Shown: positions 45,705 through 57,557, counted from the stretch's first letter. The stretch is DNA of 64,000 bases from Channa striata (GCA_033026295.1 CM065189.1:248001-312000); one strand, 5' to 3'. Notes: generated by a model not told the origin, from the sequence alone. Translations and numbers: made by a program.

Positions 45705-46507
45705 ACTACTTGTCAACTTGCACCAGACCAGATCTGAGTTTTGTGGTCAGTAAACTTTAACAGCATTTTGCTGAACCAACAGAAGAACACTGGAATGCTG
45801 TGAAACACGTGTTCAGACATCTCAAAGATAAAAGGAAAATTCAGAAATCCATCTCTCTCACAGTTTGTCCAAAGGATGAAGGTCCAAGAGTTCCAAGAGT
45901 TTTACAGCTCCAGGCCTAATATCCAAGTGTCTGTTCAGTCAATCCACCAAAGCCAAATCCCTTCACCAAAGCAACAGTCCAAATCCAGAAAAAGCGAACG
46001 GGAGTTCTCTCACGTGTTGGTGGTGACTGTTTATGCTCATCCCTTGGCCGACGCCGCTGCCGTGTGTGAGCACATGCACAGCACTGTGTCGCAGCTGCAG
46101 ACCCAGCACCCACAGGCCCGGATCCTCATCTCTGGGGACTTTAATCATGCCTGCCTCCCCTTCTCCGCCACCCTCCCCAACTTCACCCAGTACGTTAACT
46201 GCCACACAAGGGACAATAAAACTCTGGACCTGCTATATGCTAACACAAAGAATGCATATACCTCCACCCCCCTTCCCCCTCTGGGCCCCTCCGACCATAA
46301 TCTCGTCTGTCTGTCTCCACCTTACACTCAGGTCACCACAGGTGAGAACAGTGAAGATCTGGACAGAGGAGGCAAGTGAACAGCTGAGGGACTGGGACAT
46401 TCTCCGCAGTCCACATGGGGAGGACATCGACAGTCTCACACACTGTATCACAGACTACATAAACTTCTGTGTGGAAAACACTGTGCCATCAAAGACAGTG
46501 CGGTGTT

Positions 46508-47220
46508 GTCACGGTCTCGGCGTTGATCTGTGTTGCCCTGGTTACGGTCTCTGTCTCTCTCCTCCTTGCTCTCCTCCTCTCATTAGACCGACACATTTCA
46601 CCTGTGCCACTCCAACTTAAGCCCTGCCTGCCCATTTCCCAGTGCCAGATTATCATTCATGTCTTGTTCCATGCTACGCTAAGTTTCAAGTTTTTTCAAA
46701 GTTTGTTCACCTTTGCCAGAGCCATTTTTCCGTCTCAGTTTTTGGACTACTCGCCTTGGAATCTTGTGCTTCTCTCCTGCCACTGCTAAGACGACAGGAA
46801 CTTCCAGGAGTATATTTGAGTATATATGTTTTGTTACTTTCCCACAGTCCTTATTTTCTGTTGTTACTTTGTGCGTGCTTTCCTCCCTGACGTTGTCAGA
46901 CGTTTTCAGTTTCCTCAGGTCTCACCACGTACCCACCTCCACTGCACAGAACCCTCCGTGATCCTACCAGCTCTCCACATTTATGTAAGACCCTATTCAT
47001 TCATAAGTTTTCACTCCATTGTCTTACACTCACTCACCCGTCTTTCTTCCCTTCAAATTCAACCAGTACTCCCCTGCCGTGAGCCACGTGTGGCGTGAGG
47101 TGTTCCTACCGGCCGAAGCCTACTGCGTCATCTCATTTATTCATCTAACAATCAATCATTTTCTTCCAATCACTTGTTCTTGTATCTATCTGAGTCCTCT
47201 AAAAGAACTGCCTTCTGGTA
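46508..47220 (+). mobile_element. 713-bp insertion in the LINE with 6-bp flanking repeat
   Basis: The LINE reading breaks at SKTVR and resumes 713 bp later. The insert is flanked by GGTGTT on both sides (46502-46507 and 47221-47226). It has no ORF that I can assign. It starts GTCACGGTCTCGG and ends CTTCTGGTA, with no clear TIR; possibly a solo LTR or non-autonomous element. Confidence 0.55.
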
Positions 47221-47417
47221 GGTGTTTTCCCAACAACAAGCCCTGGGTGAGCCCTGAGCTGAAGGCCCTGCTGAATGAGAAGAAGAGGGTCTTTCTCTGA
47301 GGGGGCACGGAGGAGCTGGGCAGAGAGAAGCGGGAATAAAATATTATGTCAGGAGGTGCAAGGAAAGCTACAGGAAGAAGCTGGAGCATCATCTGGAGCA
47401 GAACAACGTCAGTGATG

Positions 47418-48060
47418 TAAGGGTTCCGAAACTGGATACTGTAACTATAGGACCCAAAAGCAGAAGCTGAGACACACCAAGAGTGCAGGAGGTTTATTAA
47501 CACATGAACTCCTATAAACAGTTAAATAATTATCACACAATATACAGATACAATAATACTCAGCACAACACTTGAGGAGATGACAATATTAAATCAAAGA
47601 CAGAGACTTGGACTATAACTAAACTCACTCAAAAAAACATTAACTCATATACGGAGACTATAACACTCAACTCAGACTCTTTAGGTAATAACACTGTTAA
47701 CTCAAAAGCAGAAACCTAGATTATAAAAAAAAACCTACCTAAAAACTACTGAGCCCACTTAGACATTTTCAGATAATACTATCTCAAAGGCAGAAACTTA
47801 GACCATAACAAAATACTTACTCACTCTTAATGTGAAGACTAACACATAACAGAAAATCACTCTAACAGAGGACATTAATATTACAAACAGAAACTTACTC
47901 TAAACTAGAAGACTAACAAACTAGATCTATGAACAGACTCACGCCAGTACCTAAGGCTGAAGATCAGGAAAGGAAAGAACGATTAGGAAGAAGCACCAGA
48001 ACGGACCATGACACACTAGCAACCCCAAAACTCCACACAAGCCCTTAAATACAAACTTAA
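47418..48060 (-). repeat. Interspersed repeat inserted in the LINE
   Basis: 47420-47650 matches 15005-15228 in reverse complement (GATACTGTAACTATAGGACC, CTGAGACACACCAAGAGTGC, CAGCACAACACTTGAGGAG). The rest is A-rich with repeated CAGAAAC/ACTTAGA-like words. The right boundary toward the resumed LINE at about 48065 is approximate. Confidence 0.55.
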
Positions 48061-48936
48061 CAAGCTGGTTAAGAGAGCCGGCTCTGTCCTGGGCTGCACA
48101 TTGGACTCCATGGAGGAGGTGGCGGACAGAAGGATGTTGGCCAAACTAACATCCATCATGGATATTAACCCCTCCCACCATCTGAACAGCTCCTTCGCAC
48201 AAGACTGTTACACCCCCAGTGCAGGAAGGAGGCTACCGTCGATCATTCCTCCCCACAGCCATCACAATGTACAATGTGTCAATGCAGTGACACACAATGT
48301 GCAATTTTACTTAGTATATTTTTACTTTTTTGTGCAATAAAACAGATGTGCAATATTCATCTTTTACATTTTCCAATGTTAATATGTATATATTTCAGAT
48401 TATCCTTAATCTTTAAATGCCTTTTTGGGTAAACTGAAAATGTACATTGTTCTGTGCAGATTCTGTTTTCTTTGTCTATGACTGCTAAAACACAAGAATT
48501 TCCCCACTGTTGGATTAATAAAGTCTTATCTTATCTTCACGTCATCACTGAGCTCATTCCACTTATTAAACACGTCTGTTTTCAGCATTTGTTCTTACTT
48601 TTCATTTTTTAAACGTACACACTGCTCTCATATTAAGTCTCATCTCTAATTGTCAACAGCTTTCAAATGTTTCCTTCTTATTAAAGTATTTTGACTTTTA
48701 CTGAATCCTGAATGTTTTAACCTTCTTACCAATTTATTAGTTAGTGCCACGTGATCTGTGTGTTGGAACTGTTTTACGTTTTAAATCCTTCAGGCCTATA
48801 GGGTCTTACCTGTAGTGGCAAAGAAAGTGAGGTATCAGGAACTTCCTCTCTAGTCTCCATGTGCATGTGGCAATGAGGAGAAGGGAACTTTGTTTTTCAT
48901 CCAATGTCATCTTCTTGCTTTTGACCCTTTGAGTGG

Positions 48937-48989
48937 CAGTTACCAAGCATAAACAACTTGAAATACAAGTTGTTTATGCTTGGTAACTG
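48937..48989. repeat. Perfect 24-bp inverted repeat (hairpin) with 5-nt loop
   Basis: 48937-48960 is the exact reverse complement of 48966-48989; the loop is AAATA. Arms start CAGTTACCAAGCATAAACAA. No flanking gene explains it. Confidence 0.9.
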
Positions 48990-49176
48990 AATTCCTTTCT
49001 TGTATTTTTGTATATTATTTCAGTTTCACATTCCTCTGCACAAAATCCTGTCCAAATACAACAATGTGCCTGTTCCTTGGTGGAAATGATGTAGAGGAAA
49101 GAGTGTAGAGCTGGCTGTAAACTCAACATAGGACCTCAGTCACATTGGGTGTAACAGTACTATCTGCCCTGTTAAT

Positions 49177-49276
49177 NNNNNNNNNNNNNNNNNNNNNNNN
49201 NNNNNNNNNNNNNNNNNNNNNNNNNNNNNNNNNNNNNNNNNNNNNNNNNNNNNNNNNNNNNNNNNNNNNNNNNNNN
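49177..49276. other. Assembly gap (100 N)
   Basis: A run of exactly 100 N, the usual placeholder for a gap of unknown size. The duplicated copy begins on its right edge. Confidence 0.99.
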
Positions 49277-49525
49277 GTTAGTGAGGCTTAAAATCTTCAC
49301 TATTAAAGAAAACATCTACTGAATCACTAGTTAAATGTTCTTCTGCTTTACTAGTTGTAAAAGTTAGCCCCAAATGTGATTACTAGTTAACTAGTAAGAG
49401 TCAAATATGCCACAAGTCACACTAGTTGTGATGTTTTTAATGTTACTATTTAACTATTGGGGCCTTAAATCGTTACTAGTAAACAAGTAAAAGTAGAAAT
49501 TCCTACCAGCATGTTAACTAGTGAA
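49277..49525. repeat. ACTAGT palindrome array, copy 2 (right end only)
   Basis: Nearly identical to 19892-20140; the left three quarters of the array is missing or lies in the gap. Confidence 0.85.
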
Positions 49526-49990
49526 ATGTCGGACATTTCCCTCGAACGAGCAGTCTTCAATCAACTGTCAGACTTTCTTTCCCAGAACAACCTCCTCGAT
49601 GTCAACCAGTCATGCTTCAAGAGTGGTCACTCCACAGACATGGCAGTCCTGACTGTTGTGGAATACTTACGGGCTGCAAGATCTCCTGGTAATTCTTCTG
49701 TCTTAATTCTACTAGACCTATCTGCAGAGTTTGACATGTGAACCATCAAATCCTCTTGACTGCAGTCTCTAATCTGCGGACCAGCTCTAGCCTGGCGTCA
49801 GCCTTACTTGGATAAACCTTTTCTTTCCTTCTATCTCTGGGCTCTATCATCCTTTCACAAGGCTTTTCCTACCACTGCCAGGCAGACGACATGAAGCTCT
49901 TGCTGTCTTTTCCACCAGATTTATATTGATTTATCTTCCGGCTGCAGTGAGTTTCTCCGGCCCACGGAAGCTTTCCTTGGTCAGCTGGCA
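49511..49990 (+). mobile_element. LINE RT fragment, longer than in copy 1
   Basis: Same start as 20126 (ERAVFNQLSDFLSQNNLLDV) but continues past FDM into a decayed palm. GFSYHCQADDMKLLLS near 49859-49906 is the YADD box with Y changed to Q. Copy 1 lacks this part. Confidence 0.8.
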
Positions 49991-49999
49991 GGCTAAGGG

Positions 50000-50865
50000 T
50001 AATGTTGGTAGGTTCTGAATCTGCTGGTGGTTCTATTAAGCGCTGCGCCTTTGGAGTAGTTGAAGAAGGAGAAACTGTCTGGAGCCAACAGTGTTTAATC
50101 TAAATAATTCAAAGAAAATAGTAAAAAAAAAAAAGTTATTTTGAATAAAAATCTTGGGGCTCGGCTAGAATAGTTTGGAATTACTTTCTAATTTAAAACA
50201 CAGATCAGAATTTGCTTGGAGTTCCAGTCATAAAAAAGATGAATTACAAAGATAGGAATAGATAGAAAAATGTGCACGCTAAAAGAATAATTTTGAAAAA
50301 GTAAAGTGAGAGAATAAACGACAAAGTGTATTTTTTGACGACATCAGTTAAGCTTTCTTAACGAGGCTCATTTCTTTTTCAGGATGGAATTCTGAAGTCC
50401 CGTAAAAGCTCGAACAGGAACTTAGCCGTAACTGAGCTGGAAATCAATAAATGAGATTTAAACTTTATTATATATCCTGACGTGTTGCCAAGATTCAGAG
50501 GGCATGCTTGCCAGTGATTCAAATTTACAGCGAGAGCTGAGCCCTCCTCCCGAATTAAATCAGTTTAATCAAACTTGTCGAGTGGAGATTTCTCTTTTCA
50601 TCAAGCCCAAAATGAAATAATATAAAACAAATTTAATAATATAAAACAAAGGAACATATTACAGCTGTTGTACTGTTCAAACTCCTGTGGAGGTTAAAAT
50701 GCTTAAAACGACATGATAGGATGCGTGTAGTGGTTAATGACTCATACATGTGAGTTCTGATGAGTAGATGAAATACAATGATTATAACATGGTAAATCAG
50801 CTTTGCCTAATTCCTTTTAACACACAGTAGATTTTGTACCAATGTGGGAGAGTTCTGTTTTATCA
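50000..50865. other. No recognisable gene
   Basis: Counterpart of 20360-21135; AT-rich, no motif. Confidence 0.4.
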
Positions 50866-50869
50866 CTGT

Positions 50870-51310
50870 TCAATTTAAGGAAGTGTAAGGTGAACCAGAA
50901 TTTTTTTTCAGATAAGCAGTTGATAAGAGACGACGGTGGGACTGTGAAATTTGGTTTGTCAGATAGGTAGAGCTGGGTGTCATAAGCGAAGCAGTCATAG
51001 TGTATACTGATTTTGTGAATAAAATATTGCCAAGAGCAAGAAGGTAGGTGGTGAAGAGAAGGGGCCCCAGGACAGAACCCTGCTGCACACCAGTAGAAAC
51101 AGGGGAAGGCTGGGAACTAAAGGATTTGAGATGGACAAACTGAGTGTGGCCCGAGAGATACAAGTGGAACAAGTCTAGGATGTGTGAGTGATGCCAATGG
51201 AGGGAAGTCGATTGAGGAGAATTGTGTGGGAGATTGTGTCAAAGGCCGCACTTAGACCAAGAAGGATAAGGACTGAGAGTAGACCGGAGTCAGCTGCTTT
51301 GAGGAGATCA
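50870..51310 (-). mobile_element. L2-like LINE RT palm fragment, copy 2
   Basis: Counterpart of 21140-21670. TGVQQGSVLGPLLFTTYLLA is kept; two extra bases near 51019 shift the following frame, so it has decayed independently. Confidence 0.85.
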
Positions 51311-51529
51311 TTGGTGCATTTCATAAGTGCAGTTTCTGTACTGTGGTGAAGGCGAAAACTGGACTGTTCATAGGTTCATAGAGGGAATGGGAATAGATGG
51401 GGCAGAGGATATTGTTTAATATAAACGATTATTATACTGAGCTACAACTTCATCAGGGTTGGGTAGATGGTCTGGAATAGGAATATTGTCAATGCAAGAA
51501 GAGAGGGTGTTGACATTAATACCGATAGG

Positions 51530-51685
51530 TTGGTAGGACCAGTAGCTGCGCAGTGGAAGACACACGGCGCCAAATCCGGAGATACCTGAGGACAGGGAAC
51601 GAGAGAGGGAGACAGAGAGGGAGAAAGACGACTATGGGACAAAGAAGACGCAGAGTTAATGTCATACAGTGGTGACATATAACAA
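51530..51685. repeat. Dispersed fish repeat (14.6-kb family)
   Basis: Counterpart of 21845-22020 in the duplication. Confidence 0.8.
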
Positions 51686-51689
51686 AACT

Positions 51690-52460
51690 ATATATAGGCA
51701 AAACTAATGAAAAATCCATGAAACATTTATTTCTGTTGAGCTCAGACAAAGACACGTATCGTTCCACTGGATGTGAATATTTGTCTTGAGGCTCAAATAC
51801 AAACTGACAAACACATGAAACACTGCAAACATCCACCTGAGCTGGACAGGAAGTCAGAGAATCAATGCACATCTGCAAACATCAGGATTATAAGTTGTAT
51901 CATCATCCTCATAACGCAGTGACAGTTACTGCTGCAAATGCCAATAAGTTAATGTTGTTTCTGCTGCTGTGGTTTTATTAATATATGCAGACACGGCACA
52001 AATTACACGGCATATGACTACCAAAGAGCACCACCATTCACCATGTATCACTGAGTGTTCCAGTCATAAAATCTAAATGTCTAATAAAAATATACATTTG
52101 CAGACAGAAAAAGTCTGTTTAACACAACTGAAATCCACTTAAAGTCCGAGAACAATAAAACAAACTATCATAATGCTGCATTTTAACCATCAACAACAAC
52201 AAAAATAGATTTTATCATGTGATTACGTGAACAAACGGTGAGAATCATGTTCACACTCTGACTTTACAATAAATGAAGCATCAGGTTGGTGCTAAATAAG
52301 ATCCCATGAATCCTGGTATTAAGCAGAACTGAAGTAATTTCCACAACATTTAGCTGATGCCACTGATTACTTAAGAACAAAGGACGATTATTTATCAATT
52401 TAAATCAAAACTGTATTTAAACCCTTAGTAATTTTTGGTGTTTGGTTTACACACCGTATT
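51690..52460. other. No recognisable gene
   Basis: Counterpart of 22025-22815; short frames only. Confidence 0.4.
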
Positions 52461-52466
52461 CAGAGG

Positions 52467-52840
52467 TCACACAGAGACGCACAGGAACCAGCTGACCAGA
52501 CTCCAAGACCAGCAAACGGGTTTAGTGAATCCACGTTCACTATTGAAGGTGTGGAGGTGGATCAGTTCGTCAGAGGAGATTCTGTAGAAGGACAGAGTCC
52601 CAGCAGGACAGTCCACACACAGGAGGAGGAGGAGGGATGAAGGTCTTTGTGTTCTGATGCTTCCAGGACTGATTGTCCAGCCCAAACTCACAGTCCTTCC
52701 TGTCTCCTGTCCTGCTGAAGCGTCAACACATTTCCTCCACTCCAGCTCCCAGTAACAGCGACCAGTCAGACCATTACTGCACATCAGCTGGAAGCTCTGG
52801 TCCAATCCTCCTTCACACGTGTGTCACCTTCCTGTTGACT
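52467..52840 (-). pseudogene. B30.2 exon remnant, copy 2
   Basis: SNGLTGRCYWELEWRKCVDA, VDCPAGTLSFYRISSDELIH. It keeps a few more upstream residues than copy 1 (a NRKVTH-like block read near 52830), then loses similarity. No stop in the SPRY part, but it is isolated from any NACHT exon. Confidence 0.8.
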
Positions 52841-52844
52841 TTAA

Positions 52845-54980
52845 TGATATTATATATCAAATATATGAATGAAATAATAAATAAAAGACTAAATGTGACA
52901 AAGTGATGGATATTAATGAAATTCATATTAAAGACAATGTCTCAGTTCACTGAGTTGAATGAATCCGCTGCTGTTGTCTGGTCCAGTGTCTCCCTCTGCT
53001 GGACATCAGCGGGAACTACAACTAATCCATCATCACTAATACACTTTATACATTTACACAAGTAGTTATTAGAATGGAATAAACTGTATTCAAACAACAA
53101 CAATTATAACGTCCACAGTTTGACTTTAATCTTCAGTTTCCATGTGTCAAATGTGTAAACATGAGCGTATTTATGACACAGTGTTTTTTAGTTGTAGTAG
53201 TGAGTGTAGATGACAGGACCAGACAACAGCAGCTGATTCTTTAAAGTGATAAAAATGATTTTAAAGTAAGAAACATTAAGGGTAATGTTTAATATGATTT
53301 AAATTTACCTTCAGACAGGAAATTATTATTTGTTGAAATAACTATTAATTTATTAGAAATCAGAGCATAACAAATGTTCGAGATTCGACTCTGATATTAG
53401 GATGAATTAATTCATCCATATCTACAACAGCAAAGTCCCACATGGACTCAGTGGTTTGTCCTTAATCCAAATGTCTGGATGAAGACTGTGTCCCAGGGAC
53501 GGACTGGGGACACGTCCGCTCTCCTGATACACCTGGTCCCTGTGTGACTGTGACCGTCTGTCCTTCTGAAAAGTGGCTGGGACAGTTTTTATGAATCCAC
53601 AAACAAAATGGTGAAGCCACATTTGGTGGATGTGAAAGATTTAAACTCAGCCCATCTTCATATCTCTGCACCTTGAATAATCCTGTGCAGTCAGAATAAT
53701 ATTCACAGGCAAATATTAGGGTCAAATATAGTCAAGTTTATGTCGACCGGAGAAAGATCATCTTTGCTCTTCCACCAGGACGTGGATAAGACGACACACC
53801 ATCACGTCATCAGGCCGTCAAAGGACGTCTGTGTGTCACGTGACAGGCCCGACATTACGTTTCATTAGCAGAACTCCGTGGAACCGGACGGATGGAGGAG
53901 ATCTTCAAATGTGCAGAGCTGCAGACACGTTCACTAAAGTCCGAGAGACGCCGAGCAACAGTCACGTCCTCACATACAGTCAGTGTGTCCCTGTTTGTAG
54001 CTGAACTTCAGGTCCAAGGTCCAATCAGCTACATGGGACGTTTCTATTAGTTCAGCCTATCAGAACGTTTGTGCCAGACGTCCTCAGATCTGCTCTTTCA
54101 TTAATATCAGCACGTAGAACAAAAGTACAAGTGTCCAGTATAATCAAATCTGCCTGGTGGGGATCAGGCCGATCAGGTCGTGGCAGCTGGTCCAAAAAGC
54201 CCAAATGAATCTTGTTACTGTGGCAGGTGCTGCTGAATTCAAATCAGCTCCCAGAGACTTTGGACCTTCATCTGTGGAGGAAACAGTGACACCAGATCAT
54301 CGATCAGCATGAAACCTTGATGCAAAGGAGCAAACAGTCCTTACTCAGATGTAACTGAAGGTCTGAGACCAGAACTGAGGATCAATATCACGACTAAATG
54401 AGTGATTCTGCTCTTTCAGCACCGCAGGGACACAAAGAGAGCAGGGAGATCCCCACTCATTTGGGTTTTCACACACGATCCCTTTGTTTTCCTGACATAA
54501 GGAGACAATTCTCGAAGACGCCGGCGTCCACGGCCGGTCTCGGCTCCTACGGAGCAGCAGACTGACCGAAAGCTGATGATGCTGGAGTCACAGAGAACAA
54601 ACAGGAGACAGAAGCAGAAATGTCGGTCGGTCGTCAGCAGTGGGAGAACATTTGTGTTGGGCTCCGAAAACAGCAGCTTCCCACATGTGGAGAGAAAAGT
54701 CACGTTCAGTCGGCACTCGGAGGCTTGGACACAAACTCTGTGCTCAGGACTCAGGATGGAGGACTCTGTGTCTTTGGAAATTTTTTGTCTTTGGAAAAGT
54801 TTCAGCTTTGGTCCAAACCTGGTTCGTGAATCCCGCTGCTTCTCAAGTGCGTTTACACACTTTGTTGTGGACAACTGAAAAACCCAAATCCACCAGCCAA
54901 ACAGGACCAGGTAGTTCTGGTGTCAGGTCTATAGCAGCATATGTTAAAAACAGATTACTGAAATTATGGCAAAACCTGTA
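52845..54980. other. No recognisable gene; duplicated spacer
   Basis: Counterpart of 23160-24620, with 52808-53354 found only in this copy. Only chance frames. Confidence 0.45.
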
Positions 54981-54984
54981 GAGT

Positions 54985-55435
54985 GATTAATAAAGAATCA
55001 GGTTCCAACAGCGACAGTTTCTTCGATAGGACCAGACTCTGGACACAGACTCTGGACACAGACTCTGGACACAGAGAAAAGAGGAACTACAGCCATGATG
55101 AATTCCCAGCCCAGGATCCAGAAGGTCAGTGACTGTGGGGGTGAAAGTGTGGACGAGGACAGCAGGACAGTCCACGTAACTGATGCTTCATCACATACAA
55201 AGCCAGTGTAGAAAGAGGAGGTGGACGTTTGTGTATCGCTGTGATGGAGACAGTAAGAACCATCAGAGAAGATCAGAGTCCAGGACTGATCGTTCCTTCC
55301 TGCTGGTTCCTCTGTCACTCACTGATGTGAGGACATGTCCGTCCCTTTCAACCTCCCAGTAACCATTCAGTCAGACCATTACTACACAGCAGCTGACGAT
55401 GGTCAAATCTGTCCTGATGATCAGATTATGTATTT
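54985..55435 (-). pseudogene. Third B30.2 exon remnant (copy 2 only)
   Basis: Decayed SPRY pieces on the minus strand in several frames: GRNDQSWTLIFSDGSY, FYTGFVCDEASVTWTVL, then VLVHTFTPTVTDLLDPGLGI. A short tandem repeat of GGACACAGACTCT lies at 55030-55070. It is inside the roughly 1-kb segment that copy 1 has lost. Confidence 0.7.
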
Positions 55436-55439
55436 TTAT

Positions 55440-56335
55440 ATGTAATTAAACAACAAACCTCAAACCAGGTGGAAAAACTGCTGGACTTGTTACACTACAC
55501 AAGTTATGGACGGCCTGGTAAATATTTTAAAAACGATAACTCGCTGTATTTACACTCCTGCTATTAGCACAAGCATTAAAATACACACAAATGTTTCACT
55601 TCCTGCAGTCACAGACAGACAGAGTTCAGCAGAATGAGCAGCTGCTTCTCGTCTCTCCATGAATCTGCTTCCTGTCTCTCTCATTGGCTGCTGCTTGTCT
55701 CTAACACTAAAGGAACTGGAGTCCTGGAGCTCAGGACTCAGACTGGAACCACGTCAGAACTGGTTTGTGACAAGAAGCCGAGGACAGACACGTGTTTTCA
55801 GCAGGACTTTAAACATGTTGAAGGTGAAATGATGTTCAGAGGATTAAAAAGTGGAAACTGACATTTGTTGTGTTGCCTCGTGTGGTCGTTTCTCCACGAC
55901 GTCTGTTCCTGCTGCACATCGGCTCATTTTGAAACAGACTTTGTGGAAAAGCTGATGTGACTTTATTGGTTCCTTTGACACTAGCTCGGCCTCTCGCTCG
56001 TCCACACGAGCTTTTGCTTCTGCTGAGGCTGTTTTCACCAAAGTCAAACCTGTTTGTGTCGTAAACGTTCTTGGTCGTCTCTCACTCGCTTCCTCTGCAG
56101 GCAGGAGATGGCTGATCTCTGCATGTGGAACCGGCACGACGCTTCTTTCCTCACTGCAGCATGAAGAAAACACTGGAACCCAAACAGAAGAACATTTCAT
56201 CAAACTTCTCTGATCAATAACTAAGAACAACTCAGAAGCTTTACACTGTTATTTACAGCTCACCTCTTTGGAGCAGAGGCTCAAAAAAGTCCCGATAAAT
56301 GCTGCATTCACATTTTTACCTACAATTACATAACA
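55440..56335. other. No recognisable gene
   Basis: Counterpart of 24640-25240 plus copy-2-specific sequence; no motif. Confidence 0.4.
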
Positions 56336-56337
56336 GG

Positions 56338-56398
56338 AGAAGATCCGACTTTATTGATCCCACAGTGGGGAAATTCTTGGGATTCAGCAGCAACAGAG
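56338..56398 (-). mobile_element. LINE 3' tail fragment, copy 2
   Basis: Counterpart of 25245-25305. Confidence 0.75.
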
Positions 56399-56976
56399 AA
56401 CAAAAAGAACAATATTAACTGTGCAAAGAGTTTATTCAAAGATAAAGAATAAAGAATCTCATCTTCTGCATATGTAACAGTGGAAAAAAAACAGGTGAAT
56501 ATTGTGTTTGTAGTCACAGTACAAACAAACATGTTGACGTGTTTGTAATAATTATAAAAACAGAGAAAATGTTGGACTTTGCTTGGAGGAAAACATTTGT
56601 GAATTACAGAATTATGATTGTGAGATTAATAAAAAGTTCCACCTTCAAATGAGGCTTTTTGCAGATAAAATCAAATCTAATTAAAGCAACAAGCTCAAAG
56701 AGTCAGAGAAACATCTTCAAATATTTGACCATCACAGAAAAGTTCAAGTCCAATTGTCATTTGACTGTGGAACAGATATTTATCATGGACCTGAACCTCA
56801 AACATCCACAACGACAAACGACGACTCTACAAAACATGAATTATGAGAAAATGATCAGTTGGTCATTTATAAGTGTTTCTGAAAACGTGTGAGTGAGTGA
56901 CAGAGACAGAAATGTACAGACTGAACCACGTGTCCAACACAGACACACTGTCTCTGACAGGACCAGGTTCAACACA

Positions 56977-57557
56977 CTATTCTGGACACAGAGACACTGA
57001 GGAACCAAAGGTGGGATACCAGAACCCAAACGCAGGATACAGAGGTTCAGTGAATGTGGTGTTGAAGGTGTGAAGGTGGATCAGTTTGTCAGAGGAGACA
57101 CTGTAGAAGGACAGAGTCCCAGCAGGACAGTCCACATACACTGCAATTCTGCTAAAGACAGAGGAGAAGGAGATGTATTGTTTTATTCTATCTTGCAAGG
57201 AGTAGAAGGGGAGGCCTACTTTCCTTTCCCTGTTATTGTGATAGACATAGTAATTATCATTAAAGCAGGTCAGACACCAGGACTGATCGTTCCATCCAAA
57301 CACACAGTCGTCACTCTTTCCTTTCCTGTTGATTCCTCTGTAACTCACTGATACGATGACTCTTCCCTCCCTTTCAACCTCCCAGTAACAGCGACCAGTC
57401 AGACCATTACTACACAGCAGCTGAGGCCAGATGTCAAATCTGTCCTGATGATCAGGATACGACTGATCCTCCTCCACACATGTCACCTTCCTGTTGTTGT
57501 CAGACAGTCGTAGTTTCCTGTTCACCGTGTTTTTGTCGATTGTGAGCTGACAGAAAT
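56977..57557 (-). CDS. B30.2 exon of NLR copy 2
   Basis: Open to the stop. FCQLTIDKNTVNRKLRLSDN, GRCYWEVEREGRVIVSVSYR, VDCPAGTLSFYSVSSDKLIH. It has an extra stretch (ERKVGLPFYSLQDRIKQY) in a variable loop compared with copy 1, which has GGLYSIFPF there. Confidence 0.9.

Larger units (their letters stand above)
44035..45850 (+). mobile_element. Ty1/copia retrotransposon, decayed
   Basis: Order integrase before RT, as in Ty1/copia. A gag-like scrap (LLFDGIEDKYELWETR near 44040-44085) is followed, after a large deletion, by the integrase end (CIRSDNGTEFTSHEF, SPHQNGTAERSWRTLHEMSR). An in-frame TAG follows at 44434-44436, then AYELFTGKKPNLSKMQKFG and FIGYDKNSPAYLVY. The RT spans about 44970-45700 (GRWVYTLKTDIDG, KARYVAKGYSQ, MDVKTAYLHAP, LYGLKQS, IIIWVDDLIIAAD with the VDD site). 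An RNase H-side scrap (CTRPDLSFVVSKL) follows to about 45850. Protease, most of gag and the 3' LTR are missing. Confidence 0.85.
45988..48540 (+). mobile_element. Jockey/CR1-superfamily LINE (Rex1-like), split by insertions and internally deleted
   Basis: Endonuclease block: HVLVVTVYAHPLADAAAVCE, RILISGDFNHACLP (GDFNHA metal site), TLDLLYANT, LGPSDHNLV. A linker, shifted frame, follows to SKTVR at 46500. It resumes after a 713-bp insertion as NNKPWVSPELKALLNEKKRV at 47236-47295, then about 47410. A second inserted repeat and a deletion of nearly all RT follow. The ORF2 end is at 48101-48250 (MEEVADRRMLAKLTSIMD) and the 3' UTR ends in the typical GAATTTCCCC...AATAAAG and TCTTATCTTATC tail near 48535. 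Non-functional. Confidence 0.82.

Noticed and set aside
46508..47220. Solo LTR with TG..CA ends
   Set aside because: The inner ends do not read TG..CA with the observed GGTGTT duplication, so only an unclassified insertion is claimed.
48937..48989. microRNA gene
   Set aside because: A perfect, mismatch-free stem of 24 bp with a 5-nt loop is not the usual shape of an animal pre-miRNA and there is no expression evidence; reported only as a hairpin.
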